From NCBI GenBank assembly GCA_016946835.1, contig JACVTC010000064.1, positions 192,501 to 256,500 of the forward strand: a stretch of 64,000 nucleotides of DNA. The letters run 5' to 3'. Below are positions 1 to 12,100 of this stretch, one piece after another (positions within the stretch are counted from its first letter, which is position 1; each line of letters begins with the position of its first letter). A program made the translations under genes and the position numbers. This DNA is from Neocallimastix lanati (nom. inval.). Lineage: Eukaryota; Neocallimastigomycota; Neocallimastigomycetes; Neocallimastigales; Neocallimastigaceae. The notes below the pieces were generated by a model. That model did no database searches. It was not told where the DNA came from and saw nothing but the letters and a program-made list of their open reading frames with translations.

Positions 1-428
1 ACAAACATATTAAACAGAGGTGCGTAGGTCAAGCAATTTATAATACTGACTATAATATACTTACCATAGGTTAATCCTTTCTCTTTTAATTGTTCTAATA
101 CTTTTGGACCTGCAATTTCTACCATATACTCTCCACTTAAATCAAAATGACTAGGAAAAAATAAAAAGTAGAGAACAACACCAATGAATATTAGTATTGC
201 TGGTGAAAACCATGCAATAAGAATGTATTTTATATTACTTTTGATTTCAGGTTTCCATCCCATACCAGCAAGTTTATTTCCAGAAACTAATACACCAATT
301 AATGGTATATACATTAAAGGAATCATTAAAAACCTTCCAATCATTTCGAGATCATATTTATATAATATGCCTACTCCTGCTTGGATGATCCATGAAAACG
401 TAAAAGTCCATATTAAAAACTTCTCCAT
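1..428 (-). CDS. CPBP-family (CAAX-type) intramembrane metalloprotease, N-terminal part
   Basis: Reading leftward from an ATG at 426-428, the frame stays open to the window edge (about 142 codons), so only the N-terminal part is present. It starts MEKFLIWTFTFSW and has several hydrophobic stretches separated by short polar loops, including GMGWKPEIKSN, HFDLSGEYMVEIAGP and TYAPLFNMF. This order matches the N-terminal half of bacterial CPBP (Abi/Rce1-like) intramembrane proteases, common in Clostridia. Their catalytic EExxxR and His motifs follow directly after the TYAPLxNMF-type segment and so would lie outside the window. The sequence GTAAGTATATTATAG near the left end looks like a tiny intron but reads through in frame as coding, so I treat it as exon. 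No intron is seen. The bacterial character suggests horizontal transfer, which is inference. Substrate unknown. Confidence 0.72.
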   Translation of the reverse strand, partial: MEKFLIWTFTFSWIIQAGVGILYKYDLEMIGRFLMIPLMYIPLIGVLVSGNKLAGMGWKPEIKSNIKYILIAWFSPAILIFIGVVLYFLFFPSHFDLSGEYMVEIAGPKVLEQLKEKGLTYGKYIIVSIINCLTYAPLFNMF

Positions 429-521
429 TATGATGGGTTTACTATATTTATTATATATATTATATATTTATAGTTATATTATTTTTACAAATTTGAGATA
501 AAAATTTCCTTTTTCTTCTGA

Positions 522-552
<31 letters not shown>

Positions 553-876
553 ATATATATATTTATAGTTATATATATATTATTTATACAAATTTGAAAT
601 AAAAATCTCCTTTTTTTTTTTTCTGATAAAAAATAAATAAATAAATAAATATATCTTTTATAGTTATATATATTATTTTTAACAAAACTGAGATAAAAAT
701 TTCCTTTTTTTTCTGATAAAAAAAAAAATAAATAAATAAAATAAAAGGTTTTTAATTCATTTTAATCTTTGAATTTTAACAATAATAATATTTAACTTTT
801 TTTTTTCTTAATAAAAAAGTTACATAATTAGGATTTATAAATTTCCTATCTTACTTTAAACAATTTTATATTATTA

Positions 877-928
<52 letters not shown>

Positions 929-1230
929 CTAGCTTTTAAGGATATTAATATAATGTTTGAGTTAATAGTAATTACAATAATAAAGTTGAAATTTTAAAAA
1001 TTTCCAATGTATTTTTTTTTTATAAGAACTTGATGGAGTAAAACTTTTAAAACTTTTAAAATTTAATTTCATTATTATTATTATTTTTCTATTTAAAAAA
1101 TTCTCAATTTATTTTTATACATTTTATTTATTTTATACTTACTTTAATATTTTTGTTTTTGATTTAACTTTAAATATATGTTTTTATTATTAATTGATAA
1201 TTTTTTTTTATTATTATATAATTTTATGAA

Positions 1231-1271
<41 letters not shown>

Positions 1272-1468
1272 TAATTAAAAAAAAAAAAAAAAAATTTAAA
1301 TTATTTATATTTTTTAAAATGATTTTTTAACTTTTATTTTCTTTTTAAATTTATAGTATTTTCTTTACTTCTATATTCTTCATTAAAATAATATTATTTT
1401 AACAATACGAAAATTCTTTTCATAAGTTATAAATTAAAATTAAAATTTAAATAATTTTTTTTTAAGTA

Positions 1469-1517
<49 letters not shown>

Positions 1518-2549
1518 GCTAATTAAAAAAATTTTTTTTTTTTTTAAAATGATAAAATAATGTAGATTTTGTGTATAAGTAATAATAATCATAATTTGGA
1601 AAATATCATTGATTAAAAATTAAAATGAAATATAAATAATATAAATTTTTTTGAAAAAGTTTTTTAATTAAAATAAAAAAAATGTAAATAAAATTTTGGC
1701 TATTTTAATTATATAAATTAAGTGAAAAGAAAATTTATTTAAAATTTTTTATTTTAACTTTATATTTAGAAAGGTTTTACAAAAAATTGGTCATTAATAT
1801 ATATAGTGATTAATAAGCAATACTAAATATAGATTTATTGGAATAAAATATTATATATAAAATATATAAATATTATTTTAATTTATATATTATAATGTTT
1901 TATTTTTTATTTTAATTTTTTATTTTAATTATAATCATAAATTATATGATTATGAAATAACTTTCATAAATTCTTTAACAAAATATAAAATTTTTTTTCT
2001 GGCAAATCAATCATATTTTTTTTAATAGAATTCATATTATCATCTGTATATAAAATGAAAAAAAAGAGTTCTTTCAATTTCTTTTAATCCAAACTTCTTT
2101 TATGATATTCTTCCATATTTAATATAGAATTTCCAAAAGTTTAGAGATTAATAATTATATGGAAGAGTACCATGATCATTAGCTAATTTTAGTTATATTT
2201 CTATGGCATATATAAATTCTTTTGAAATTTATTCATTTCTGAAATAGTTGTCATCTAAATTATTATTATTTTTATTATTATTTATTTTTTTTTTTTTCAA
2301 ATAGTTCAGATAAGAAATATATATATCACGAAATTTATTTTTAATTGATTTATTGTTTAATGAACATTTATTACCATAAATTAGATGTACTTGAAGGACT
2401 AGCAATAAAGATTTTCTTTTTTTTTATATATCCTATTAAATGTCTTTGTTTCCCAATAATGAATTATAACTCATTTAAAGTATTTAAAGGTAAAGTTACA
2501 TCATTCAAATATTCAATGAAAAATTATTTATTTCTTTTATGATAATATG
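429..2549. other. AT-rich intergenic DNA
   Basis: No gene is supported here. It holds AAAT/TTTA runs, a run of about 50 T at roughly 880-928, TA and ATT microsatellites (ATT near 1470-1515) and otherwise low-complexity AT sequence. From about 2080 onward the sequence is somewhat more complex and may be further decayed retrotransposon, but I could not align it with confidence. Confidence 0.6.
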
Positions 2550-3091
2550 GACACCATTGAATTCAATTATCTTTTAGCTCTATCTCGTCTTAAAGCAATA
2601 GCAGTATTATTATACTTATATATATCTATCCCTTAAAACGTCATTTCAAATTAAACGCTATAATAAAATTAGTGCATCTATAGTTAAAAATTGAATAATA
2701 TATATCTATAACTTTTTTTTTATTAATTGAAAGATACTATAATAAAACGCTCTCTTTCTATCTTAATAATTTCATATATTCCATTTCTACCAAGAATGAG
2801 GCATAGTAAGTAAAACTAGTATTATCATAAAAATTTTCCTTTTTGTCATCAGGAATGTTCAGTGATTTCTCAAGAACAATCAGAAAAAAAAAAAAACAAT
2901 AATAAAAATTTCATTAACAAATTGAATGAACTGTTGCCTAAATTCTTCAAATTTAGGACATAAAAGTAAAACTAGGTATTCTGTTACTTAAATCACAACA
3001 AGGGTAACATGTTGGGCAATTTTCTGACACCAGTTTACTTTTTAAATCAGATTTCATATCAAATTTGAACCCACATTTAATTCGTCTCTTC

Positions 3092-3142
<51 letters not shown>

Positions 3143-3495
3143 AATCAAAAGAAAATCGTGAATATTTTAGAAATAGACATTGAATAAATTTTTTAAAAAA
3201 AATTTTTAAAATTCTTGCATTTAATTGATTTGATCGTATGAGTACTTGTATAACGAAAACTTTTCCAGTAAAACTTTCGTATTTTTCAAGAAAATTTATT
3301 ATTGTATTTGGGTATTGTTAATCTATGTGTTTTTTTCGTCAATAATTAATGTAAAAGTGTTGGAATATTTTTTTTTAACAAAACGAGAAATAATACAAGA
3401 AAATTCTTTCCATTTTTTAACACATCGAATCATCTCCTTAGCACAATAACTAACTGTAAGAGGTACAAATAGTTCCTTAGACATATTATAAATAG
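2550..3495 (-). mobile_element. Decayed LINE fragments (ORF2 C-terminal part)
   Basis: Reverse-strand translation around 2975-3040 gives a Cys pattern (ENCPTCYPCCD) matching the CPNFCPCC / CPKSCPCC zinc-binding motif of the better-preserved LINE copies at 9.7 kb and 8.2 kb. The stretch 3420-3480 aligns by eye with 10041-10110 of the intact copy. A second short match at about 2575-2630 resembles 8255-8300 and implies another overlapping fragment. Frames are broken by many indels and by a poly-A run at 3094-3144, so this is a relic. It ends against the TTTA microsatellite. Confidence 0.6.
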
Positions 3496-3504
3496 TGGCG
3501 TTGC

Positions 3505-3620
<116 letters not shown>

Positions 3621-3869
3621 GTATTAATTATATAAAAATTTTTTTTTAAAAAAAAAAGGAGATTTAATAAAAAATAAAAATAAATATTATTAGTCCAATT
3701 TGAATAGAATAATATTTAAAATAGTAACGTGAAATAAAAAAAAAGTATTATTAAAAATAAAGTGTATAAATATATTTGGAAAAAAGTTCATAGGCAACGA
3801 ATCTTACATCCATATAAGATTTCTGTTTAAAGGGAATTCATATTATGGATTAGGGTTTGAATTGACTAT

Positions 3870-5035
3870 CTGAAAGAAATTATGGTCTTCTCCTTCAGAG
3901 GCATTGACCCTGCTAGCCTGTTTTACTGCATTTTCAGCATAAGACCCTCCTGGTTAGTTTGCGCTTATACTTTCGGAATAGTAACCCTTGTCGAGTACTA
4001 GCCCTAGGCATAATACCTGTAAAGAGAGCTGCAGATCGCACCAAGAATGGTGTTTTTGAATAATGAAATAATTTGGGTCTTAAACAAAACATTTAATTCC
4101 TTTTTATAATTTAAATCAATGATGTCTGCATCTCTTCCACCAAGAAGGAAGCTATATAATCGGTACCACGTTATATATATATACTTACACTAAGCAAATC
4201 AGAGATAATCCATTTCAAGTTTTTCCATTTTTTAAAACATCGTACCTGAGCAATCGCACATTTCGTTGAAAGAGGAGTAATGTTAAGTTCTTTTGAAATA
4301 CAATGAAGAGAAGTAAAGCTATTCCCTTTAGAAAATCCTTCAATCCAGTATAGTTCTGAATTAACTAGTGTCTTTGTACTTCTCGTTCTTTCTTTGGTAG
4401 ATCCAAATAGAGGTGCTTAATATGAAACTTGTCCAATTACTCTAGCTGAAAATAACATTCTTTTTTAAGGGATAGGAATATGAAAATTCTAAGGAAATCC
4501 TTTTATGGAATAAAGTGCTTTTCTTATTTTATTATTCATTCTCTGTATGATCGGTTTCAATTCTAAATCATTTGAAAACGGTACATCTAAGTAGGTATAG
4601 TAATTTATTTTAGTTAACTCTTGACTTGAAAGATAAAAGATAGGGGTTACTATTATAAAGAAATCTTGAAACTTCTCCTCGTACTACTAAACTGGCACAT
4701 TTATTGATACCAAATTGCATTTCATTATTTCTAGCCCATTTACAGGCAAACTTCAACAATTTCATAAGTTGGGATCTTGTTGGAGCACATAATACAATGT
4801 CATCTGCAAAAAGACCTCCACAACAACGTTTATCACCAATAGAGATTCCATATTTATCACAATTATTAAAAATGTCATTAATTAACAAGTTAAATAAAAT
4901 AGGTGAGAGGAGACAACCTTGACGAACACTTTTCTTAATACTAAATGATTCTTATAATTGTCCATCAACCATTACACAAGCCTTGGAAGATAAGTATAAC
5001 TTTTCAATAAATTTATAGCAATTACTTCTATTTTT
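3870..5035 (-). mobile_element. Decayed LINE copy with internal deletion (RT palm to C-terminus)
   Basis: The reverse strand at 4610-4922 encodes a reverse transcriptase palm segment including SPILFNLLINDIFNN and the catalytic GLFADDIVLCAPT (motif C). The preceding bases to about 4990 give RQGC-type motif B with a few substitutions. Toward lower coordinates it aligns with 10010-10400 of the intact element. At about 4190 it jumps to the C-terminal tail (3880-4180 matches 9115-9390), so roughly 500 bases including the zinc-binding motif have been lost. Stops and frameshifts make it non-functional. Confidence 0.8.
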
Positions 5036-5135
5036 TTTTTATTTTTTATTTTTTATTTTTAGATTAGGAAGAGAATACACTTCCAGTGCTTTATTAAATA
5101 GATTAAAATATTTTTATGTATTACAATTTTTTAAA
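5036..5135 (-). mobile_element. LINE 3' terminus
   Basis: T-rich run followed by a segment that on the minus strand reads AATAAAGCACTGGAAGTGTA then TTCTCTTCC. It matches the 3' ends of the copies at 7.45 and 14.23 kb. It contains the GGAAG...CTTCC hairpin and an AATAAA-like signal. It is the tail of a separate, otherwise lost copy. Confidence 0.65.
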
Positions 5136-5251
5136 AATAAAAAAATACATTATATAAAAAATACATTATATAATTTAAAGATAAAAATAAAATGTATGTA
5201 AACGATTAAGTAAAATAAAAAATAATCCTTTCTCAGATTTCCCTTGGAAGG

Positions 5252-6070
5252 GCCATCTATATTGAGGAAAGTAGATATTGCCAATAGAACATTTTTGATT
5301 TCAAAATGATGCCAAACTAACTGATATAATGTAATTATAGTTGGAATTTTCAGCAGTATATGAGCAAGAATTATGAACACCGTTACATAAACCTTTCATT
5401 CCAGGGATTTCTAACTATTGAAAAGATGATATTAAAAAAAAGAACTAGATAAATTTCTGATACATTTGTAAAATTTTTTTACTGACAAATTTTTGAGTTT
5501 ATGAATGAATATTATGTAAAATTTGTTGAATACACATCCGTAATGACGGATGCCACGGTGAAAGTTTGAATTATATAGAATTGAGTTCATAGTACACAAT
5601 AATTGTAAGATATTCAAAATAATAATACTGAAGAATTTGAAGTTTAAATTTGTGATAATTATAACTAATAAGCTGAGTGATTAATTAGATAATTATAGGT
5701 AAGTTTGTTTGTAATATTTTTTTTTTTTTTTTATTGTATAAATAACATTGAGGTTTGACTTTTGTTGAGAATAACAAATCAAATTTTGTACTAGGATAAT
5801 TGTGTTAAACTGGAAATATTTTAAAGTAAGAATTCATATAAAGTAAAAGAATAAAGATAATAAAATATTAAATAATAATCAATAAAGTAGAAGAAAGGAA
5901 AGATAAGTACTCGATTCATCCATAAAGAGAAGAAAAAATTAAAAGAATAAATAAATAAAAAAAATGAAGGATAAAGGAACAGAAAGAAATAGAATAAAAA
6001 AAAAAGGAAAAAAAAAAAGTTAGACAAGATGCTAAATATATGTATATATATATAAAGGTAAAAAAAAAAA
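5252..6070 (-). mobile_element. Decayed LINE endonuclease fragment, copy 1 of a duplicated segment
   Basis: The reverse strand at about 5252-5410 translates to EIPGMRGLCIGVHNSCS... followed by NQKCSIGNIYFPQ. This corresponds to the endonuclease region EIPGKRGLYIGFHNSC and CSIGNVYVP of the intact LINE. The segment is a close relative of 25973-26830 over about 800 bases, including the non-coding part and an internal poly-T. Several stops and frameshifts are present. No functional product. Confidence 0.7.
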
Positions 6071-6101
6071 AAAAAAAAAATAATATAAAGTTCTTTTTTT
6101 T

Positions 6102-7437
6102 TTTTTTTTTTTTTAGACTTAGAGAAAACTTTATTTAATTTATTATAATAATAAAATTACATGATTTAAATGAAAAAATAACAAATAAAATACATGAAAT
6201 AAAATATTATATATTATAATAATTATATAAGTGTGTTAAAAGCAATAGCCTCTAATTTTTCCCATTCCTCGTTGATAACATCACGTCCGTTATTGCGAGT
6301 AATAATTTCAGTATTAGTGAAGTATATAAATTACAAAGAAAATCAAAGCATTTACCACGTACTCCATAATGATATAATTTAGTAAGAATGTTAAAAATAG
6401 GAACTGAATCATAAGCTTTTTTAAGATCTAAAAAGGCTAAATATGTGAATTTTCCTTGAAATTTTCTTCTTTGGCAAATTTCTCTAATGGAAATGAATAA
6501 ACTAATGCCATTCTTCACGGTTGCGAAAACCAAATTGTTCAGGTCTAATGAAATTGTGTGAGAGTGCGTAAGTAGATATTCTATCTGTTATAATTTTTGA
6601 AATGATTTTCAGTCCAACATTAATGAGAGAAATACCTCGATAGTTACTACAATCTGATAGGTCACCTTTCTTAGGGATTGATACAATAGAAGCGGAGTTC
6701 CATTTTTTAGGAAAAGACCCATTCCATATTTTATTAAAAACCAATTTAAGACACTTTCCAGGGGCAGGATGTGTTTCTTGTAATTCTTCATTGCAAAACA
6801 GAGCTTTGTAGAATTCAATCGGGATACCATCGGGACCGGGTGCTTTGTTGTTTTTCATAGATGAAATAGTTTTTTTTAATATCGTCAATCGTAATAGGAC
6901 CGTTGATATTCCAGGTAGAGGATCCAAGACTAATATTCCTTAAAGTATGGATCCAGAAGTTACGATTAAGGCTGTGACCTGAGGGATCAGAAGCTAGATC
7001 TTTATAATATTCAGCCCATCTATCTAATTGTTTAGTAGGAGAGATAATATCTTGACCAAATTTAGATTTTATGCAAGTAGGGGAGGTAGATGAATACGAT
7101 GGTTTAGCCATTTTTTTTTAAACATCTCCAACCATTTTTGAAATCTTGAAATCTTTATTCAAAAAATAATTACCAATTTTTACTATATTAGCCTTAAATC
7201 TAGCAGAACGAAATTTGCTCTTTGTTTTTTTGATTAATTTGCAAAGTTACTCAATATATAATAATAAATATTATTATCATAATCCTTTTCTGAATCTAAA
7301 GAAACTTCCAAGAATTTTTGTTCAATTATCATTGCAAACTTCAAAAAGAGATCATCTAGAAAAGGTAAAGATTTATTTCTGTAATTTTCCAATTCTTAGG
7401 TTCCATCATTGGGCAGAGAATAGAATACACTTCCATT
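6102..7437 (-). mobile_element. 5'-truncated, internally deleted LINE copy
   Basis: On the reverse strand 6502-6927 encodes the RT N-terminal region (KAPGPDGIPIEFYKALF, SIPKKGDLSDCSNYRGISLI, FIRPEQFGFRN) and 6252-6533 the palm A motif (FLDLKKAYDSVP). A one-base shift separates these two frames. At about 6300 the palm is joined to a C-terminal remnant (EEWEKLEAIAFNT), so motifs B and C and the zinc motif are deleted. The region 6815-7111 covers the endonuclease-RT linker (LDRWAEYYKDLAS). The 3' end is marked by the poly-T at 6098-6114. It is defective. Confidence 0.8.
7347..7370. repeat. 24-nt near-repeat, left copy
   Basis: Matches 14856-14879 with one mismatch (AGAGATCATCT[A/G]GAAAAGG...). 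The two copies lie outside the nested LINE stack on either side. It could be a relic of the target site of the oldest copy or a conserved element piece. Confidence 0.5.
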
Positions 7438-8829
7438 TTTTTTTTTTTTTTTTAGACAGGGAAGAGAATACACTTCCAAAACTTTATTAATTTTAGTTTA
7501 AAAAATACATGTAGGTGAAAAGTACATTTGAAATTAAAAATAAAAAAATTTAAAAAAATAAAAAAATAAAAAAAGCTCATAAATACTATGTATTTCGGCA
7601 GGTTGTACTATGCGGGAATTTTTCCCTTCCTAACAAATAAAAAAGAAATAAAACCTAGAAGTAACATCTTTAAAATAGATAGTGTGGTGTCCACTAAACT
7701 CTCCCCGGATTCATCATTTATTGAACTACTAGGGCAAGATTCATCCTTCGTAGAAATAGATGACGATCCTGTATTATCATTATGCCTTATCAGTACGACG
7801 TCGACGCTCTTGGATAAGTTTGGTATTTTACAATACCTATCAAATAATAGCTCAAACGAACTACTAATGATAGGTATTGCACTTGTTAAGAATTCCGCCA
7901 AGCCCACAATTTTTGGAACAGGTGACTCAGATGAACCTTTGAAAAGTAGTTCATTTAATTGTCTCTGTTCCCCACTATCGAAATATAGCTCATTTAAAAC
8001 TAAAGTCCCACCAAGAAGGAACAAGTATATATAATGATTGATATAATCTTCAAAATTAGAAATAGAGTCATAGGAAGAAAGAGGATTAAACACTCTAATC
8101 TTCCTAAGGAATAAAAACATAGAGATCATCGATGAAATTTAAAGAATTCCATCTAAAAGATGCAAGAGCATCGCATTTAAAAATCCAATGTTCAAAAGAT
8201 TGTTTATCTTCGCCACAACAGGGGCAAGACTTGGGACAATCTTCTGAAACTCTACCCATTCTAATAGCAATAGTAGTATTGTATTTATAACCACAGCGTA
8301 AACGTATAATCCACGAAAACCCTAAGTTGAATTGGGGATATTTTAAGCTAAGCATAATTAAAGCTTTATTGTTTGAGAACTTATTACAATCGTAATTTTG
8401 ACCTTTAATACCTTGAAATTTGGCAACTGATTTCCAGTAATGTTCTAAAATATCGTCATATTTTTCACATTTATATTTTTTGATTTTTTTATACAGTGTT
8501 CTAGATTCTTTAGTCCAAGAATAATAAGGCATTATGGGAATAGATTTAATAAGATCCTTTATAATACAATTTGATTTACTCCATTTTGCAAATGATTTAA
8601 TCTGTAAGGCTGCGCAGACACCAGCAATAGGAGGAATGCTTAGATCTCGAGATAAAGCATAAGTACTCATAGTAGAATTATGCCTAATATAGTCATTGTC
8701 TTCTGAACTTGTTTTACCATTTTTAGAGAAGGAGCCGATACACCAAAATAGACCAGTATTAATTAATGTTTGAATTCTGGCCGTTCTAGATTTGTTTGAA
8801 CCAAGTAAAGGAGAATAATAAATTACTTT
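7436..8829 (-). mobile_element. Older LINE copy, 3' part (interrupted by the 8842-14194 element)
   Basis: Starts on its 3' side at a poly-T (7436-7454), which is its poly-A tail. Reverse-strand frames encode the C-terminal third of ORF2. The 8104-8841 part gives FVISKVIYYSPLLGSNKSRT, the zinc motif CPKSCPCCGEDKQSFEHW...C, and SFRWNSLNF. A frame change near 8110 then leads into 7608-8129 (LFLLGGTLVLNELYF...SSESPVPK). These align with YVLSKVSYFAPLLGSNKTRT, CPNFCPCC and FNFLLGGRSINNSTREW of the intact element. Its upstream continuation is at 14737-14855, on the far side of the inserted element. Broken and not functional. Confidence 0.85.
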
Positions 8830-8837
8830 ACTAATAA

Positions 8838-8841
<4 letters not shown>
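8830..8841. repeat. 12-bp target-site duplication (left) of the near-full-length LINE
   Basis: ACTAATAACAAA directly abuts the poly-T tail at 8842. The same 12 bases recur at 14725-14736 at the other end of the element. Removing the intervening DNA restores a continuous ORF2 alignment of the older copy. Confidence 0.85.
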
Positions 8842-8872
<31 letters not shown>

Positions 8873-9102
8873 GGCAGCAAACTTGTTTCATCTTTATTAA
8901 TTAAATATTTGATAAAATACATGTAATAAAATAATAAAAAAAAAGATAAAAAAAATAAACAAAAAAAAAAAACACAAAATAAAATAAAATAATGGTATAA
9001 TATATTCTAGTTTCATTTAATTAATATTTGTAAGACTTCACAAGGGCATTATTATACTGAAGTATAATAATTAATTTTGACTTCGCAATGTTAATCATAA
9101 TT

Positions 9103-12100
9103 TTAAGATACAAAATTATGATCTTCATTGGTTGCGCTAGCCCTGCTGGCCTGTCTTACTGTTTCTTCAGTATTGACGCTCTTGGTAGTAGTAGTACGAT
9201 TCGATTTGAACCTATTGAACAAAGACCATTGCTGGCCAATAGCAATAGGTAAAATCGATTGAAGAAGTGCCGCAGTAACCACTAAGAACGGAGTATCAGA
9301 ATAAGCACCTGATTTCATCTGGCACTTAAATAGATCCTCCCATTCCCTTGTACTGTTATTAATACTTCGACCTCCAAGAAGGAAATTAAACACTTTTTCA
9401 CACACACTAGAATCAATATACACATTATTTTCAATACTATTACTAACATTACTAAAAATACTATTACTAATATTATTATTACTATTATAACTATTACTAT
9501 TATTACTATTACTATTATCATTATTACTATTAACAATATCATTTGTTAGGTTGCCACGGTAAAAAGCATTATATAAAAATAAAATTTTATCATTAACTTT
9601 ACTACGAGTATGATTGAAAAAGGGACAATCAATTAACCAATGACTTATCCATTGTTTATTACTTTTACAACAGGGACAAAAATTAGGACACATTTGGTCC
9701 ACTATTTTTGCAGCTTTAGCAATTCTAGCATCTAATCTATATCCGCTTCGTGCTCTCAATAGCCAATAGAAACCATATGAAAGATCAGGATAGTCATAAC
9801 AAAGTTTTATAAATTTTGATGTTTCTTCGAATTTGTTTTTGTCATAAAACTCAGCTTTAATAGAATTGATTTTCATATCTCTTTTCCAATAAAAATCCTT
9901 GATTTTATTATCGTTATTACCTCTTTTCTCTAGTTTACGTTTAAGAGTTCTACTTTCTTTTGTCCATGTATATTTTCTAGATTTTGGAATATTATTAACT
10001 AAATAGGAAATAATACAATTTGAATTTTTCCATTTATCAAAACATTTGACCTGAGACAAAGCACACTTAGCTGACAATGGAGGAATATGTAAATCTTTTG
10101 AAATAGAATATACATTAATAAATGATTTGGCTTTTTGTATACCTGCAATCCATCTTAATCCTTTATTAATTAATTTCTGAGTATTATTTGTTCTCGTTTT
10201 ATTCGAACCAAGTAAAGGTGCAAAGTAAGAGACTTTACTAAGTACATAAGAGTTAATTATAATCTTCTTAAATGGAATAGGAATTTTGGAATTTGAAAGA
10301 AATTTACTAACAGAAAAGAGAGCTTTAGTTACTTTAGAGTTAAGTAATTTAATAATAGGTTTCAACGATAAGCTTTTATCAAATGGTATACCTAAATAGG
10401 TATAACATTTAGTTATTGGAATTGGTTGACCAGCAAGATAAAAAGTAGGATCTCTTTTATTTTGAAAAAGAGGTGTGTCTGGTCGAATCACCATCGTTGC
10501 ACACTTATTAATTCCAAAATTCATCATATTAAATTTAGCCCATTCATTTACCTTCTTAAGCATTTTTTTCAACTTAGTTCTTGACGGTGCGCATAGAACA
10601 ATATCATCTGCAAAGAGTCCACCACAACATCTAGATTCGCCTAAAGGAATTCCAAGTTCTGAAACATCATTAAAAATGTCATTAATAAAAAGATTGAAAA
10701 GAATTGGTGATAGTGGACAACCTTGTCTAACTCCTTTCATAATATTAAAAGATTCCGAATATTGATCATCAATTTTAACACTAGCTTTGGATGTTAAATA
10801 TAGATTTTTTATAAATTGATAACATTTACCTCTAATACCTAAAGCATCTAATTTATATAAAATATTACCTATTGGAACAGAATCATATGCCTTTTTTAAA
10901 TCTAGAAAAGCTAGGTAAGTTTCTTTATTATCATTTTTACGCCTTTGACAAATTTCTCGAATTGAAATAAATAAACTAACACATTCTTCTTTAGTACGAA
11001 ATCCAAATTGCTCTGGCCTAATAAAATTATTTTTAAGTCCATATTCTGAAATTCTTTTGGAGACTATTTTCGAAATGAGTTTAATACCATTGTTAATCAG
11101 AGAGATACCTCGATAATTGTCACAATCAGATAGATCATCTCCTTTTTTAGGAATAGATATAATACTTGCTTCATTCCATGAGCTAGGAAATTCTCCATTC
11201 CAAATTCTTGAGTATATCTTCTGTAAACAATTTAAACCAGAAGAAGAATTATTTACTGAATTTTCGTCATCCGGAGGAATTAAAGCTTTATAAAATTCAA
11301 CAGGAATTCCATCCGGGCCTGAAGCTTTAAAATTTGGAGTAGCCAAAATTGCTTCTCTAATTTCTTCTATACTGATGTCTTGATTTATATCCCATTCATT
11401 GTGTCTCGTATACCTAAATGTTCCATTGGAAAATTTATTATACCATTCGATTAATGCACTATTGATATCAGAATGGCTTGAAGCAAGTTTTTTATAGTGA
11501 TTGTGCCATACTTCTAACTGTTCTTTAGTAGAAGTAGCTAGTTTACCATTTTTGTCCTTTACTGGAGAATTTGACATATTTTTAAATTTATCTACTTTTG
11601 CTGTTGTTTTAAGCCATTTCCAAGCTTTTTTAGGGTTATGAGATTTCATATATTCACATCCTGTATTAATCCAATGTTGGTATTCAGTTTTCCTATAAAT
11701 ATTACACATATGATGAATAATTTTGCACATTCTATTATATTTATCAATTAATTCTTCAAATTCATCTAAATTATGATAAGAACCTCTTCTTTTAATGGAT
11801 TTATATAATTTCATTTTGAGTTTTTGCAAATTAAATATTTTCTGCGACATATGAAAAAAAGATTTTCGAACTTCTGAAATTGACGTGATATTAAGTTCCT
11901 TAGCAATATTGAATGAAGTTGAAATAAATTTCTTTGAAATATCATCAATACTAATATTAGGATCTGGAATCACTTCCTCTAATACACTAAAATAGTTGTT
12001 GTCAAAAATTGATTCTTTTTCATTTATACATTTTAATCTATCCCATTTAACTGTCTTTTTAGGCAGAGAGAAAGAATTATCTGAATTAACTGATGAAAAA

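Noticed and set aside
184-501. Plus-strand frame of 105 codons at the left edge
   Set aside because: Antisense to the CPBP protease frame, which has clear family motifs; the plus frame ends in low-complexity Leu/Tyr/Ile.
7588-8034. Plus-strand frames at 7588-8034 and 14371-14784 that are similar to each other
   Set aside because: Their similarity follows from the duplicated LINE 3' end; the minus strand carries the ORF2 C-terminus.
8821-8922. Lys-rich N-terminus of the frame at 8104-8922 as a natural protein start
   Set aside because: The lysines are the poly-A tail of the inserted LINE and the preceding residues its 3' UTR; the real upstream sequence lies at 14737-14855.
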